A stretch of 64,000 bases of DNA from Pomphorhynchus laevis (taxonomy: Eukaryota; Acanthocephala; Palaeacanthocephala; Echinorhynchida; Pomphorhynchidae). The notes under the pieces were generated by a model, which ran no database searches, was not told where the DNA came from, and saw only the letters and a list, made by a program, of their open reading frames with translations. Position numbers and translations under genes: made by a program. This document shows positions 11,276 through 24,330 of this stretch, one piece after another; positions within the stretch are counted from its first letter, which is position 1; each line of letters begins with the position of its first letter. The stretch is from the NCBI GenBank assembly GCA_012934845.2, contig WNNJ02001849.1:1-64000 (forward strand), written 5' to 3'.

Positions 11276-12640
11276 GATTTATTTTTACATGGCAAATGCG
11301 TGCCTGCGCACGCTTACATGATCACGAAAAAATCTAAAAATGTGTCGATAAGATGGTAACGGAGGCGGTATTTGAATGTGATAAAGGAGGGAGCGCGGCG
11401 GACGTCGAGAGGAAGCTGATTCCAGGCAAGTGCAGCGACGACGAGGAAGTATCGGATACTGTAGTTGTTAGAGTAATTGGGAACTTGGAATAAGAGGGAA
11501 TGACGGGAACGTATCGATAGAGAGAGGTGGGGCGGGTGTCGTCTAAGAAAAGGCGGTTGATAAACGATAGGGAGCCGACAGCAATAAGACGAAAAGTGAC
11601 GATAAGGTGGAATTGGATGCGGATGGTGGGCCAGGAGAGTTGGGTAAGATATGTGGATGTATGGTCGAAGCAACGGAGACGTAGATGCACTCGAACGGCC
11701 GAGTTGATGATGTGTTCTAGGGGTATGATGATGGATTTTTTAAGAATTGGAGAAAATGCTGAGGCAATAATTGATTAAGGGGAAGATAAGCGATGAAAGA
11801 AGAGACATACAAGAACAGAAGTCGATAAGGGGGCAGATACGGCGGATGTCACGGAGAATTAAGTTAGACGAGCGGACCTTGTCACGGACGAAGGGTTTAA
11901 GGGAAAGGTGATCATCGAAATGGAAGTCTAAGAAAGTGAGATTGTGTACTATGGGGATGATCGATGAGGCAAAAGATACAGTGGGAAGATATATGTTTGG
12001 TTTACGAAGGAGGATCCACATTATTTTGAACTTGTATGGGCTTAGAACGAGATGAAGATGATAGAGACGTTTGTTGATAGAAGAAAGACAGTTGGAGGAG
12101 GAAATCGCGATATCGTGCATGCGATGGGCGGGTTGAGCATAGATGAGGATGTCATCGGCGTATTGCATTACGTTAAAGGGGTAAGGTTTGATAAACGGAG
12201 AGAGATCGCTAGGTAGAAGAAGGAAAAGCAGGGGACCTAGGACTGAACCTTGTGGGACCCCGCAGAAAATAGGGATAGAAGGAGAGCATGATGAATTAGA
12301 ATAGACGCGAAAAGAACGGTCGGATAGATATGAGGCAAACCATGTTACGGAGGAGGAAGAAAAGCAGTAATCATAACGAAGGCGAGACAGGAGGATGGAG
12401 TTGTCGACGATGCCGAAGGCGGAGGAGAGTTCGATGGATATGAGAACACTATATAGATCCTTGCCACGAAAAATGAGAAGGTCCTTTTAAACTTTCATGC
12501 CGGCGATTTCAGTGGAGTGGTTAGAGCGGAAAGCGGATTGGAAAGGAGGGTATATATTGGATGAGGAGAGATAAGCGTTGATCTGTATTAAGATTAGTCG
12601 TTCTAAGAGCTTAGAAAGAGTAGGGAGTCATTTTAAGAAC
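11276..12640 (-). mobile_element. LINE family A, 3' half (CR1/L2-like RT)
   Basis: The minus strand encodes the RT from QYADDILIY (around 12150) through the thumb to the C-terminal WNQLPLDVRRAPSFITFK (11340-11410). The conserved LINE-A tail, including the GCGTGC/GCACGC hairpin, lies at 11276-11330. The 5' end is truncated inside the RT near 12640, where local repeats of a TCTAAGC word follow (12600-12715). The coding frame is broken. Related copies lie at 14265-16670, 51170-52440 and 55630-55860. Confidence 0.9.
11298..11313 (-). ncRNA. LINE 3'-end hairpin (family A)
   Basis: GCGTGC-CTGC-GCACGC gives six perfect pairs, just inside the 3' end of the minus-strand LINE A copy. It is one of a set discussed under findings. 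Confidence 0.7.
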
Positions 12641-12759
12641 TTATAAGCTCATTCTAAGTGCTTAGATTGTGTGGGAGTCTTTCTAAGCTCTAGGAGCTTA
12701 GAAAGTGTAGGGAGTCATACATTCTACTTGGAATCAGATACGGCTAATATCTTTCACGA

Positions 12760-13200
12760 CCAATGACTAAACATATCAACTTACTTGACAACATGTTATG
12801 AAAAGTATCTCGATGTGTAACTGGCTTGCGAAAAATGCCTTACCAAGGACGATTAATTGTACTCAATCTTCATCCTCCGTCCACACGCAGTAAACATCTA
12901 AGTGTCTTCACTATTTACAAGATATTGTTCAATGATTTCGATGGCAGTGATTTTGTCAATATGTTTCTTTAATGTAATAACAACAGAACCAGTGGTCATC
13001 CATTCAAATTATATAAGTCTCGCGTTAGGACACGAATATTTCAGAAGTCCTTCTTTTTCCGAGCAATTACCGAATAGAATAATCTACCATTAGAAGTGTT
13101 CTAAGTATCATGAAGCATTCGAGAATCTCATTGTTCATCGCAAGAAATTGTCCAGTTGATGGACAGCACGTAATTTGATGTCATATGCTTATCTCCATAA
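12760..13200 (+). mobile_element. LINE relic, RT C-terminal domain
   Basis: Plus-strand frames give the C-terminal signature of Jockey/CR1-group ORF2 proteins: TGLRKMPYQGRLIVLNL (12820-12875), then GHPFKLYKSRVRTRIFQKS (about 12995-13055) and NLPLEV. Only this part is preserved, in more than one frame. Confidence 0.65.
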
Positions 13201-13434
13201 CCGAACTGTGTAATGATATACCAGATACAGCCAGGGCACAACTGAAACTATCAATAATTATTTTATGATTACGACGATTTAATATTTGTTTATTTTTTGT
13301 GAGCATTGTCCAGTTATGTTATCATTTGCTCTCTTATTAAGGCGAGGATTTATTAACAACTATATAACCGATAAAAAATAATTAACTAAAAAACGAGACA
13401 ATAAAGAAACAAGTTTCTAAAAACGATTACTCTT

Positions 13435-13555
13435 GCGTCGTCTTCATTCCTCATGGCCTCAGGTCCGGCGGGATCTGAGCCCCACAGTCAATCCAACACG
13501 CCGCTCTTCGACTGAACCACCCGGGGTCTTTCACCCCGCGGAGTCCAATCATTTG
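13435..13555 (-). mobile_element. Possible tRNA-derived SINE head
   Basis: This GC-rich island stands out from its AT-rich surroundings. On the minus strand TGGTTCAGTCG matches the RNA polymerase III A box (TRGYNNARNNG) and GGCTCAGATCC is close to a B box (GGTTCRANNCC), about 28 bases apart. The spacing is too short for an intact tRNA and the flanking acceptor arms do not pair well. A decayed tRNA-derived SINE is more likely than a tRNA gene. No second copy was seen here. Confidence 0.35.
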
Positions 13556-13559
13556 CTTT

Positions 13560-14190
13560 CTTATTGTGCTCTGATACTAATATGTTAGCGTGGGGAATTA
13601 AAAATATAAATTTTCGCACATAATTAAAATTTGGCCGTTTTGTACAGAAAGGTAAAAACAGTTTTTAACACTTGCAAAAGTATTTTGTCTGACGATACAG
13701 ATAATACCACTGATATAAACATAACTTGTTGTTATTCATTTTCATTTTGCAGTTTCTGACATTTACGATTTTCGTTTATTTTGAATATCAAGTTGATAAC
13801 AGCCTAAACATGATTGACATGATTGACCTTAAAACGCCATATTTGCATCAAATAACCCATACCCAATATTTTAAATTTTGTTTCAGCAACGTGTACTCAC
13901 TTATTTTATACTTCAAGTTGTTTGAAATTTTTAGTTTAATATTAAATTATATTATATTTTATAATTTACTATTATAATTTAATTAAATATTTGATAATTT
14001 ATGATACTATCTTGAATCATGTTTTGTTTCGTTGAAGTATTCTGTGTTCCATCATGTTCACTATCAAGCTTTTTGTTTTTTTAAGTGTTCCGAAACTGCG
14101 ATAGATTGCCCCATGGGGCTTATCAATGTTCAGAGCGTCTTGGATATTTAAAAATTAAAGTTAAAGACTAAAATGGGATGATGTAGAATA
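13560..14190. other. AT-rich DNA without a gene
   Basis: Nothing is recognised except an incidental ORF of 83 codons. The segment at 14195-14260 (CTTTATTGAATAGATCTACAAAAC) recurs at about 18340-18400, marking a short dispersed repeat. Confidence 0.5.
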
Positions 14191-14264
14191 GTAGAACCAA
14201 TAAATAGCTTTATTGAATAGATCTACAAAACATAACAAATAAATAAAGTAAACAACATGTAAAT

Positions 14265-16670
14265 AAAGTAAACAAAAAAAGTAAACACCACACACTCAAA
14301 AAATTCAATCTCAACATCAACCTATTCACCAAGCAATCCATCAATCTCTTCTGACTCACCGTATCCTGGCACTCCGATACCGACGACCTCTTCATCCTCC
14401 GTTTGCTGTCTGCCGGTTGCTCATTAGTCGAATCCGCCCATCCCTTCAGCTCATCATGTTCTAAATTCTCTAATCATGACAGCATTGTCGCATTCGCCCG
14501 TCACCACGCGTCTATTCGCAAAATCACTTCCCCTTTCAGTCCTCGCTATTTTAAACTGCTCACTTGTCGTTCTTATAACCCGATCACTCTAGATCTCGCC
14601 AATGAATACCATCATGGTTCATCTGCTCCTACCTCCTTATTTTTACCGAACTCGCTGACCTTCCGTCCCACTGTTCTTTGTCATCAATCACTTCAATCGT
14701 TTTTGGCGACTTCAACATCCGCCTCGACCGCCCCTCTTCCATCAAGTCCATCCAGTTCATCAACATTCTATCAAACTATAACTACAAACCCATCTGTACT
14801 GCCCCCACACATATCCTTGGTAGGGTACTCGACATCATTGCTGTCACTCATCATTTTGCTGCCTACACCTCAATGTCCATTTTCGATCCTGGTCTATCCA
14901 ATCACATTCTCGTCACCCTTGATATCACTCACAACCACATCCCTCATCACAAACCTACAATCCTACATCGCCCTTGGAGAAATCGTGACCTGTCTCTTCT
15001 CCGTTCTGCCTTACTCAAATCGTCTATATCCTATCCCACAATAACATATTCCTCTCCTCACGATCTCGCCTTTCTTTTCGACTCTGAACTCATATCCATT
15101 CTCGATCTTCTCTTGCCATTCAAGCCTCACCCATAACGTCGCTTGAACCGTGACCAATGGTCCTCACCTGCCGATCCCCTGCCTACCCACATACTTAAAT
15201 CCATATGCTCATCGATATCCCCGTTTCTCACAACCTTGTTTAACTCGTCCATACGCAGTCGTATCTTCCCTTCACACTGGAAATCCGCAATCGTTCGTCC
15301 CCTCCTTAAGAAACAATCGCTCGACCCCTCCCTTCCTTCTAGCTATCGCCCCATTTCACTACTCCCTACTCTTTCTAAGCTCTTAGAACGACCAATCTTA
15401 ATACAGATCAACGCTTATCTCTCCTCATCCAATAAATACCCTCTTTTCCAATCCGCTTTCCGCTCTAATCACTCCACAGAAATAGCCTGCATGAAAATTT
15501 ACAACGACTTACTCATTTCTCAAGACAAGGCTCTATATAGTGTTCTCCGTCCTCCTTTCTCGCCTTCGTTATGATTACGGTTTTTCTTCTTCCTCCGTAG
15601 CATGGTTTGCCTCATATCTATCCGACCGTTCCTTTCACGACTGTTCTAATTCATCTTCCTCCCCTCTCATCCCTATTTTTGTGGAGTCCCACAAGGTTCA
15701 GTCCTATGTCCCCTGCTTTTCTCTCTTATGCTTGGCGATCTCTCTCCGTTTATCAAACCTTACTCCTTTAATGTCATGCAATACGCCGATGACATCCTCA
15801 TCTAGTCTCATGCACCCGCACATCGCATACACGATATCGGAATTTCTGCCTCCAACTGTCTTTCTTCTATCAACAAACGTCTCTCCAATCTCCATCTCGT
15901 TCTAAACCCCGACAATTCAAAAATAATGTGTTCCTCCCCCGTAAACCAAACATATATCCTCCCACTGTATCTTTTGCCTCATCGATCATCCCCATAGTAC
16001 ACAATCTCACTTTCTTAGGCTTCCATTTCGATGATCACCTTTCCCTTAAACCCTTCGTCCGTGACAAGGTCCGCTCTTCTAACTTAATTCTCCGTGACAT
16101 CCGCCGTATCCAGCCCCTTATCGACTTCGTTATGTATCTTCTTACATTGTTTATTTTCCCTAAATCGATTACTGCCTTAGCCTTTTCGCCAATTCTCAAA
16201 AATCCATAATCCTACCCCTACAACGAATAATCAACACCGCCGTTCGAGTGCTCTTTCGTCTCCATCGTTTCGACTACACATCCACATATCTTGCCCAACT
16301 CTCCTGGCCCACCATCCACATCCGCATTAAACTCCGCCTTCTTCTCGTAACTTATCGTCTCATCGCTGTCGGCTCCTCATCGTTCATCAACCTTCCTTTC
16401 TTAGACGACACTCGGCCCACCTCTCTATCGCTACGTTCCCGTCATTCCCTCTTATTCCACGTTCCCAATTACTCTAACAACTACAGTATCCGATATTTCC
16501 TCGTCGTCGCTCCACTCGCCTGGAATCAACTCCCTCTCTACGTCCGTCGCGATCCCTCCTTTATCACATTCAAACACCTCCTCCGTTCACACCTCCACAC
16601 ATGATTTACATTTTCGTTTTGTTGTGGTCATGTAAGCTTGCGCTGGCACGCATTTGCCACGTTAAAATAA
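14265..16670 (+). mobile_element. LINE family A, endonuclease to 3' end, broken
   Basis: Order along the plus strand: AP-endonuclease from SWHSDTDDLF (14355-14390) through VFGDFNIRLD (about 14697) to DPGLSNHILVTLD (14887-14925); linker (PWRNRDLSLLRSALLKS); RT with LPSSYRPISLLPTLSKLLE (15325-15385) and QYADDILI (15778-15802); C-terminal WNQLPLYVRRDPSFITFK (16520-16575); and the conserved 3' tail ending near 16670. The sense reading needs several frame changes, so it is dead. The N-terminal endonuclease part is missing. Its closest relative in the window is the intact-looking ORF2 start at 63551. Confidence 0.9.
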
Positions 16671-16729
16671 CTCTCTTTTTTAAGTCAAGTTCATAATAAT
16701 CAGTATTATATCAATCACCCCGTTTGAAA

Positions 16730-17185
16730 AAAGGATTTATTTTAACGTGGCAAATGTGTGACCGCGCACGCTTACATGATCACAAAAAATGTAAGTAATG
16801 TGCCGAGGTGGGAACGGAAGAGGTATTTGAATGTGACAACTAAGAGAGCGCGGCGGACATCGAGAGGGAGCTGATTTTAGGCGATAAGGCGGCGACGATG
16901 AAAGATTGGAAACCGTAGCTGTTAGATTAATTAGGATCGTGGAGTAAGATGGAATGACGAAAACGCAGCGATAGAGAGATGAAACGAGTGTCGTCTAAGA
17001 AATGGAGTGAGATGAACGATAGGTAGTCGACAGCGATGAGGCGAAAAGTGACGAGAACGAGGAGTTGGATGCGGATGTCGATAGTGTGCTAGGAGAGTTG
17101 GGCAAGATGTGTGGATGTGTGGTCGAATCAACGGAGACGTAGGAGCACTTGAACAGCAGAGTTAATGATGCGTTGTAGGGGTAAA
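16730..17185 (-). mobile_element. LINE family A, 3' end copy
   Basis: The minus-strand tail (GTGTG...CGCAC hairpin at about 16756) and the last 400 bp of the RT C-terminus match family A. Upstream it abuts the gypsy fossil at about 17190. A 33-bp sequence before it (16685-16719) recurs at 18396-18424. Confidence 0.85.
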
Positions 17186-17189
17186 ATGA

Positions 17190-18300
17190 TTCTCGCAAGA
17201 CTTTCATTCAGAGGTTTCATTAGCAACATTTCAAAAAATATATATCGGGAGATTTTGTCAATTAGATCGTTGGTTCTTGGTAAAGGATTCAGAAGTGTGA
17301 ATTTGTTAATAGTTCGTGAATAATCCACTACCCTGTGATACTTACCATTTCGACTAGTAACAATAAAAGCTTGTGCTCGCTATGGAGAATAACTTTATTC
17401 GAAAATACTTTCACGCAGCAGCCTTTTAATTTTCTCTTTGATAAATGAGTCCTGTAATGATGTTCAGCATCTGGACTGGGTTTGAATGGGTTTGCAATCA
17501 GGTGAAAGAGAATGAAATAAGCTCGGATAGGGCAAATAACAAGAACGAATTGAAAATGTTTGTAAACAAATAGAATGGTTAGCGCCTCTAAAATATATTT
17601 TTAAATCACGAAAAGCGATAGAAATAAATGACCAAGTATATCATCAGTATAAAACGAGTCCAATTCCAACAGATTCACATTTTCACGGGTTTGACCCTTT
17701 ACATTAATAGATGTATGCACATTCTGGTTATGTGACATACATGATCGTCTGATTCTAGATGTACAATCTTGTTACAAGGCTTTGTAAGAAGTTTACGCGC
17801 TCAAGTGCTTGTGGAGATATAAATTCACCAGCACTCTCGGTATCAATTAAGGCGTTAAGTGTAATCCCGTTTATTATTTTAACTGATATTATTAATTTAT
17901 TCAATGAAGGTTTTATTCTGCTGCAGGAAATGATCTACAATATTTAGATTTGAACAATTATATTCTAGCATGTCTTACACCTCCACAGAAATAACATTTG
18001 TGTTGAATGGAAGACACACATGGTACTTTACATTCCATAACTTGTTTTGAATGTTTTTCGGCTTTGTAAACATTGACTCCAGTTTTTCAAAGGCCATTTG
18101 AAAAGTTTCACAATCGATACGCAAGTAAAATGAACCACTAATAATGCCAATAAGTACATGAAGTTTTGGTTCCTCAGTTAGCTTTGATTGAGAGAAACGA
18201 TGTGAAGCGCTTTTTCCAATTTATCTATTCATCCGTCGCTTTTGTATTGTCCGGATCAATGTTAAGTGTTTCAGCTCTAAGAAGTTTATTTATAAATATA
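17190..18300 (-). mobile_element. Ty3/gypsy-type LTR retrotransposon fossil
   Basis: Parts recognised on the minus strand are a zinc-knuckle region, an aspartic-protease-like region and the start of the reverse transcriptase (RVVDYSRTINKFTLL with NPLPRTNDLIDKIS). It is an internal piece only. No LTR was recognised on either side, it is interrupted by several breaks, and it looks old. A LINE A copy lies against its downstream side. Confidence 0.65.
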
Positions 18301-18429
18301 TTCAATAAATTGATGCAGAACAGTTGAGCTAATAATTGGCTTTATTGAATAGATCTACAAAACAACAGACAAAAAAGTAAATATCATGCAAAGTCAAGTT
18401 CATAATAATCAATATTATATCAATGGGAC

Positions 18430-18780
18430 TCGTGTAAAATATTCACGGATGTACATTTTAAGTGTATAAATCGATTATGATGTACCAACGCGACATCTAT
18501 ATCTTTTAATCTTAAATATCTAAAATACAAATACAAACTTGAAAAGATACTTCATTTGACATTCATTTACAAAAAGATACTTCAATTACATCATTAATTT
18601 TAGAACAGTATTAATGATGATCAATGCATATCACAATTGACGCCAAAAACGCATTTAACCAAATAAATAGGAGACTTGCCCTAATGAATGTAGATATCAT
18701 ATTATTATATATGTGCAAAATTAGCCATAAGGCTTTAAGCCTATCATACAAGACAAAAAAAGGACTACTAAATTGGTAAG
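18430..18780. other. AT-rich DNA, probable LINE D 3' tail
   Basis: No coding sequence was seen. The part nearest 18785 is probably the 3' UTR of the minus-strand LINE D (it shares TTGTCTTGTATG with the tail of LINE C at 57065). Confidence 0.4.
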
Positions 18781-18784
18781 TTAG

Positions 18785-21700
18785 AAAAGGTGACAAATCA
18801 GACTTATCGTATATCCAACGTCGAACCCTATTTTGAAAGCGAGGAAATTGGCGACGGCAGCGATATATTCAGGCAAACTATTCCAAACATCTACTGCACG
18901 TTCCGACAGTCCGTAAAATTTTCGAGGCTTACCCGCCAATTATTTAAACAGTATCATACAATGGCCTCGCAATCTCGTATTTTCTCAAAATCTAACTACA
19001 TCCACAGAAAAACCATCAACTGAAAGTACAATTCGCCAAAGTGCAATCATGTTAAGAAAAAGAAGCGATGCCTCACAGATAAAACATTTAAGCATCTTAA
19101 CCTTGAAATAAAACTTCCTTGACAACAATCGGCAAGCACGTCTGAGTACATTTTCCGAGTTAATCAACTCACCCATAGTTGTTGTAAAGGTTGCATGTGC
19201 ACAGTACTCAACATAGTGTCTTACTAGGGCACAATAAAATTTGTCAAAGATTGGTGCCGATAATCTTGCAAAAGTAGTCTTGATGCAGTATAAGGCGCGT
19301 AAGGCTTTTAAGCGCACATGATCGCTGTTTGCTCTTGTTTTTAGCGATTCGTGAATTATTACTCCCATATCGAAATGTTCTGAGACTCGCTTGATTGAGT
19401 GTCCATTTATTTTTTAGTCAAAATGAGATTTATCTTTACCCGATCTCATCCATACATACTTTGTCGCGTTGAGTATCAAGCCAGTATTATTACACCATGT
19501 ACCGATACAATTAAGATCATGTTGTAAAAATTCACAATCCGCGTTGTTTTAGGCTGCTGCCCATATTTTGACATCGTCAGCAAATGCTAGGTGGGGACAC
19601 TTTAACCTTAGGAGCAGGTCATTCAAAAAACGATAAAGATAAGTGGATCTAGGACCGTGCCCTGAGAAACATCCGAATGAACACGTCGAGATGTTGACAA
19701 AACGTCATCTAATCTCACAACGGAGGATCGGTCCTCAAAGAATGTCTTAATCCAGTTGCAAATTGCAGTAGGATCATCGGACGAATGTCGGTCGTGGAGG
19801 CTAGTAGCATTGTGATGGCGACCTCATTTCTCTGACTGTCTGTCAAAAGCTGACAGACACGAGTGGAGAGTAGCACATGGGATTTGGAGGTTACCGGAAG
19901 TGGCCCCATGAGTTAATAATATCTGTAACAGATAAGTCCCTGCTCCTGAAGTCACACCAAGGAGGGATTTGTTGGGGAGATTAAGAAGCTCCATAATTGT
20001 GTAGGGATCGTAACTCCTCTAAACTTTATCAAGGCCTATACTACCAATCCAGCTCAATGGTCTATCCTTCCAACAGACAAACTTCTCCTTCTTGAATATC
20101 TTCCAAAAGGAAGACTGAGAGGGGTGAAGGTAAGCAATGCTCGCCCTATCCTTCCCCAGCTGGAACCTATATTTAGTGATCCAGTATTCATGTGAGAAGG
20201 TCTGTCTGGCGGAAACAGAGTGATTAGGAATGTGTAGCATATTAGCTAGGACCTTGAGTTTTGTTGGAGTGGGATTAAAAATACGACTTTTATAGGTAGT
20301 CGAAAGCAACGCAGTAGCTTGCGAAGAGAGGTAGGAATTAAATTTAGTCAAACTCTCAATCCCAATTCTGGGGAACAGTTGGATAGCTGCCTGAAAGAAC
20401 GCCACTCTGATAGGATCAAAGTGAAACCTCCTTCTAAGCAACATATCTTCCTCTATCCGCCAACGAATTAGGTCATGAGAGGTGGTATGTTGTTGGCGCG
20501 ACTGCTCAGTGCAGATGGGTTTAAACAACCACATCTTATTAAGCAGTAATATGCCGAGAAGATAATTTGTTGTTGAGCAATGAAAAGTGGGGGAAGGTGG
20601 TTTGTGAATAAGATAGTCGTTCCTGGCTCTGCGAATTACTGCATTAATTTAACGACCAGTTCTGTCGTTGAAATCACCAAGTATCATGTCATAACCGCTG
20701 TCAATAATACTATCCAAGAGGTCACAGTTTTTGTAAATCTCCGCTTGACGGATGTAGATATTGGCTATACTGAAGCGTTTACCGTTCTTACAGAGTGATA
20801 TAACTAAACAAGACAAGGCTACTCAACAAGACAAGTTGAGTAGAAGGGAAGATCATAAGGATCATTTAACTATGGTTAAAAGACCTGGAGATGAAGATGC
20901 GTGAGGCGCGGTTATGTACGGAGTTTAGTGGGAGCAAATGTGCTTAGGTATGAATCGAGCAATGTCCTTGGGGAAACGGATATACCGCGTCTCCTGAAGG
21001 ACTATAACATCTGCATCTCTACTAGATGAAAGTCAAAGAGCAGAATCACCTCCCGAATTCCACTGAAGGATATTCAGTGAAAAAGGCTCACGAGTACTCT
21101 GCATTATAATGGATTAGCTAGAAGGGGATAGTCCTCTTCAGTTGGAACCAGATGTGGGAAGGTTGCCATTCCCACCTCCAGTCACAACCGCTGAGTTCAA
21201 TTGCCCCTGGGCAATATCTTCATTTCCCTTTATTAGTTGCCAAGCTTTCCTCTTTTTGGAAGTGCGGAATGTGCGGGTGCTAGATTGTGGGCTGAGGCAT
21301 TTCTTTAATTTGCTTTTGGTACTATATTAGAGAGTGTCAGTTCAGAGTCGTCAGTTGTCGTGCTTTGTCCTAGTAGTGTTCCAATTAGCGAGGTAATCAT
21401 TGATTGCATATCTTTTATTGTTGCCTGATGCTTTGAATTAATCAATTTTATAATATCCAGGTCAGAAAGAGAACAGGATGCGGTTGAAGCGAAGGTACGG
21501 TTGGAGTTTATTATAGGTTCATTGAACTTAAAGTGTCGGTTCTTGTATTCTCTGAATGATTTACATTTTTTAGACCAAGCTGGGTGTAACTCACCTCAAT
21601 TGATACATACTGATATGCAGTTACATTTGTCTATTAAATTGGTCGTTTTTCCTGCATACTTTACAAAGATGGAGGTTTGCACAATTAGAGCTCCAATGCC

Positions 21701-22030
21701 CCCCCCCATTTTCTGGCATATGGAGCATTTAGGAAACGCATAGTCATCCGTTCCAATATGTGTGAATTTTATATTGCATTGCATGAAGATATTGCAACAG
21801 GATTTCGCGAGTATTTCAGCGTTGTCCACTGGAGTTGAAGCAAACGCTATAGGCAGAGTGGTGCCATTCCTCCCTATTAGAAATCTTATATTATTTAGGT
21901 TGTATCTATTTTCGAATAAGTTCAATTCATCACTATCAATCTCTCATGGTAGATTGGTGATTTTAACTGAGGCCGAGATAGGTTTGTATTGAACGTCACA
22001 TAGAGAGAGAGCTAGAATGCTGATTTATAA
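18785..22030 (-). mobile_element. LINE family D (Jockey/CR1 group), ORF1 plus ORF2, degraded
   Basis: Minus-strand order: ORF1-like protein (21596-22000) with a CCHC knuckle; endonuclease N-terminus FSLNILQWNSGG and LQETRYIRFPKDIARFI (20950-21090), then MILGDFNDRTGR (20650-20690); linker ending in SSFWKIFKKEK (20080-20110); RT with SQGTVLGPLLF (near 19650) and LAFADDVKIWA (19560-19600); C-terminus RAVDVWNSLPEYIAAV (18845-18900). The segment between linker and palm is shortened and several frames are needed. It is most similar to LINE C at 57.1-61 kb. Confidence 0.85.
21596..21990 (-). pseudogene. LINE D ORF1-like nucleic-acid-binding protein
   Basis: The minus-strand frame from about 21990 down to 21690 gives a protein ending in a zinc knuckle (CSICQKM, GG, HWSSNC, then LHLCKVC). 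A run of nine Cs at 21699-21707 (nine Gs on the coding strand) breaks the frame inside the knuckle. Such ORF1 proteins coat retrotransposon RNA. Upstream sequence (YKPISASVKITNLP) resembles the fold before the knuckle in other LINE ORF1 or gag-like proteins. Confidence 0.6.
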
Positions 22031-23735
22031 ATTTTGTGAATTCTAGTGCCAAATCTGATGTGACGAAAGATAATCTCAATTCTGATTCAAAATATCGAAT
22101 AGCGTTGTAAATAACACGATCTTTGTATATGTTCGTGAATACTTTGAGGAATGTTGCATAAATTTTAGTAATTTTTTAGTAAAATTAATCTAAAACAATC
22201 CAAAAAATTAATAAAATGATATTTTGTAAGATTGTTTCTTATTTTTATCTTATTGTAAAATAATTTTATTTAAATATAAGTATTTTATATTTGCTTTGTT
22301 GTTTATAATATTTCAATTATATTTGTTGTTTACAAATATGCCGTCATTTTCTTTTGGTATTATAATTTCGTTTCTATTCAATTTTTATTCAATTTTATTC
22401 TCAGTATAATATTTTGTGCATAAGTATTTTTGTATTTGCTTTGCTGTTTTTAACTGTGCAGTACAAATATGCTGACATTTTCTTTTGGAATTATATTTTC
22501 GTTTCTATTCAATTTCAATTTTATTCTCAGCAATTTAATTCAATTTAATTCCATTTTATTCTCTAATATTTTGTGCATAAATGGCAATATGGCAATTACG
22601 TATGAAAGTTTATAACTTTCTGAGGATGATATTATGAGCTGTTAAGATTTTGTAAATTTTTAGAATAAAACCTTTTCACTCCATTTCTTCGTTCTTGTAA
22701 GTTTACAAAGTATGAAAATACTTTGAAAATAAGAACCGCTATGTAAGATCACTTTTTTATTTTATTAATCAGAATCTCCACTTCAATCGAGTATTTCCTC
22801 GACATTATATCTTAATAATAAATTTATAATCTAAGAAATTTATATTTAAAAACATCAATCCTAATAAAAATGTTTTATTAATTTTATTAAATTAATTTAA
22901 TTTTAAATTAAAATTAAATTAATTTTAATCTTAAAATATTTTATAAATATTTTAAAAGAAAATACAAAATGCCTGTAGTTCATCCATATGGAAACAAATT
23001 TATGCGACTTTATTTTATCATTTTAATTTTAAAATTTTTAGGGGCCCTGATTTTTTTCGGATAGTCTAGGGGGTAAAAATGGATATAAAGCTGAAAAAGT
23101 TTGGAAGCACTGTGTAAGTCTATCAATACAATCAATACAATTATTTCCTTTGTATACGAAATCATCAAAACAGATTTTTCAAACATGATTTGCGAGATAT
23201 TGAACATTACTTGAATTTAGACCGTTGTAGTAATGCTCAAGTAAGATGTTAAATCGTTCTATGACTAGCTACTCTATATTCGAATTCATTTAATATTTAA
23301 AGCGCATTCATACAGGTATCGTTCCTATCGCTAAACAAAACCTTGCATGACTTCAGGACTTATTTGAGAGTTAATGTATTTAAAACATTGTGCCAGTATA
23401 TCAAGATAGGCTTTTATTCAGTTTCTAGAGAATATATAAAGTTGTTAATACATTATAAAGATCATGCTTCATTACGCTAATTCTGTCTTCGTAGATGGTA
23501 GTGGTTTTTAATCACACGCTAACCTAGATGGTCTTTGAGAAATATCATTTAGATTATTTTCATAAATGTCTGTACCATGCAATTTACAAATTACCGTTCG
23601 TAATTAGGGAATCTTTTCTATCGTAAGTTTCATAAAATTGCTTGAGAATCTTCTCTTATCTCTTCAAGGTACTGTTATTTCAGAAGAATGGGGCTGGTGA
23701 TATATTACACATTCTAGGCTCTAGCAAATGATCAC
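22030..23735. other. AT-rich DNA with a tandem duplication at 22278-22570
   Basis: Two diverged units of about 144 bp start at 22278 and 22422 (TTTGCTTTGTTGTTT, then CATTTTCTTTTGGTATTATA and TTTCGTTTCTATTCAATTT). Otherwise the stretch is AT-rich with no gene recognised. Confidence 0.6.
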
Positions 23736-23739
23736 AAAA

Positions 23740-24330
23740 AAATTAACGTAGATTATGGGAAAGAATCTAACAATCATATTTCCTAATGTAACAATAACTC
23801 AATAAACTATAAATGCACATTCTGATTTTTGTGAACTTAACAAGCTCCAGGTGAACACCACAAAATCAAAAATCATTAATTTTTACAGAAATGGTTTTTA
23901 TAGTCAAACATACTGAATTTATTTTCGTAATGAGAGTTTAGATTTTTGTAACTCGTACTCATATCTAGGAATTTATTTAAGATCTCGGTGGCCATTCAGC
24001 GAAAATATACAGTGAAAAGTTGCAAAAATTTCAGCTGCTTCGTCCACAGTCCAAAAACTAGGATGCTTATATTTTGAATGGGCGATACAATATTTCGTGT
24101 AATGATGTTACCTATAATGTCATATGGTTTCCGTTATATACAACATTATTTAACATTTGGTAACTTTACTACTATTGACAAGTGCCAATCTAAATTGGCA
24201 AAAACGGATAGTAGGTGTTTACGTTAAATCGTTACCAAATGCTGCTTTAGTACTTTCAAAGTTACCATAATGTTCCGTTTTTGTGCAAGAACTTCTTTCA
24301 AGAAATACTGTATTCAATACTTATTTGAAA
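23740..24330 (+). mobile_element. LINE relic, RT thumb
   Basis: Plus-strand frames read FCELNKLQVNTTKSKIINF (about 23827-23885) and YSYLGIYLRSRWPFSENIQ (23958-24012), followed by VAKISAASSTVQKLGCLYF. This is the usual post-palm block of LINE RTs (wC..N.L.vN..Ks....F and yLGi.l...). Only this block is left, in two or more frames. Confidence 0.55.

Noticed and set aside
13435-13555. Functional tRNA gene
   Set aside because: The A-to-B-box spacing is too short and the acceptor stem does not pair.
13726-13977. 83-codon plus-strand ORF rich in Phe/Leu/Ile
   Set aside because: Low-complexity product of AT-rich DNA, with no recognised domain.
14403-15044. 213-codon Ser/Thr/Pro-rich ORF as a host gene
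   Set aside because: It is an out-of-frame passage through the LINE A endonuclease; its start is endonuclease, the remainder is a shadow frame.
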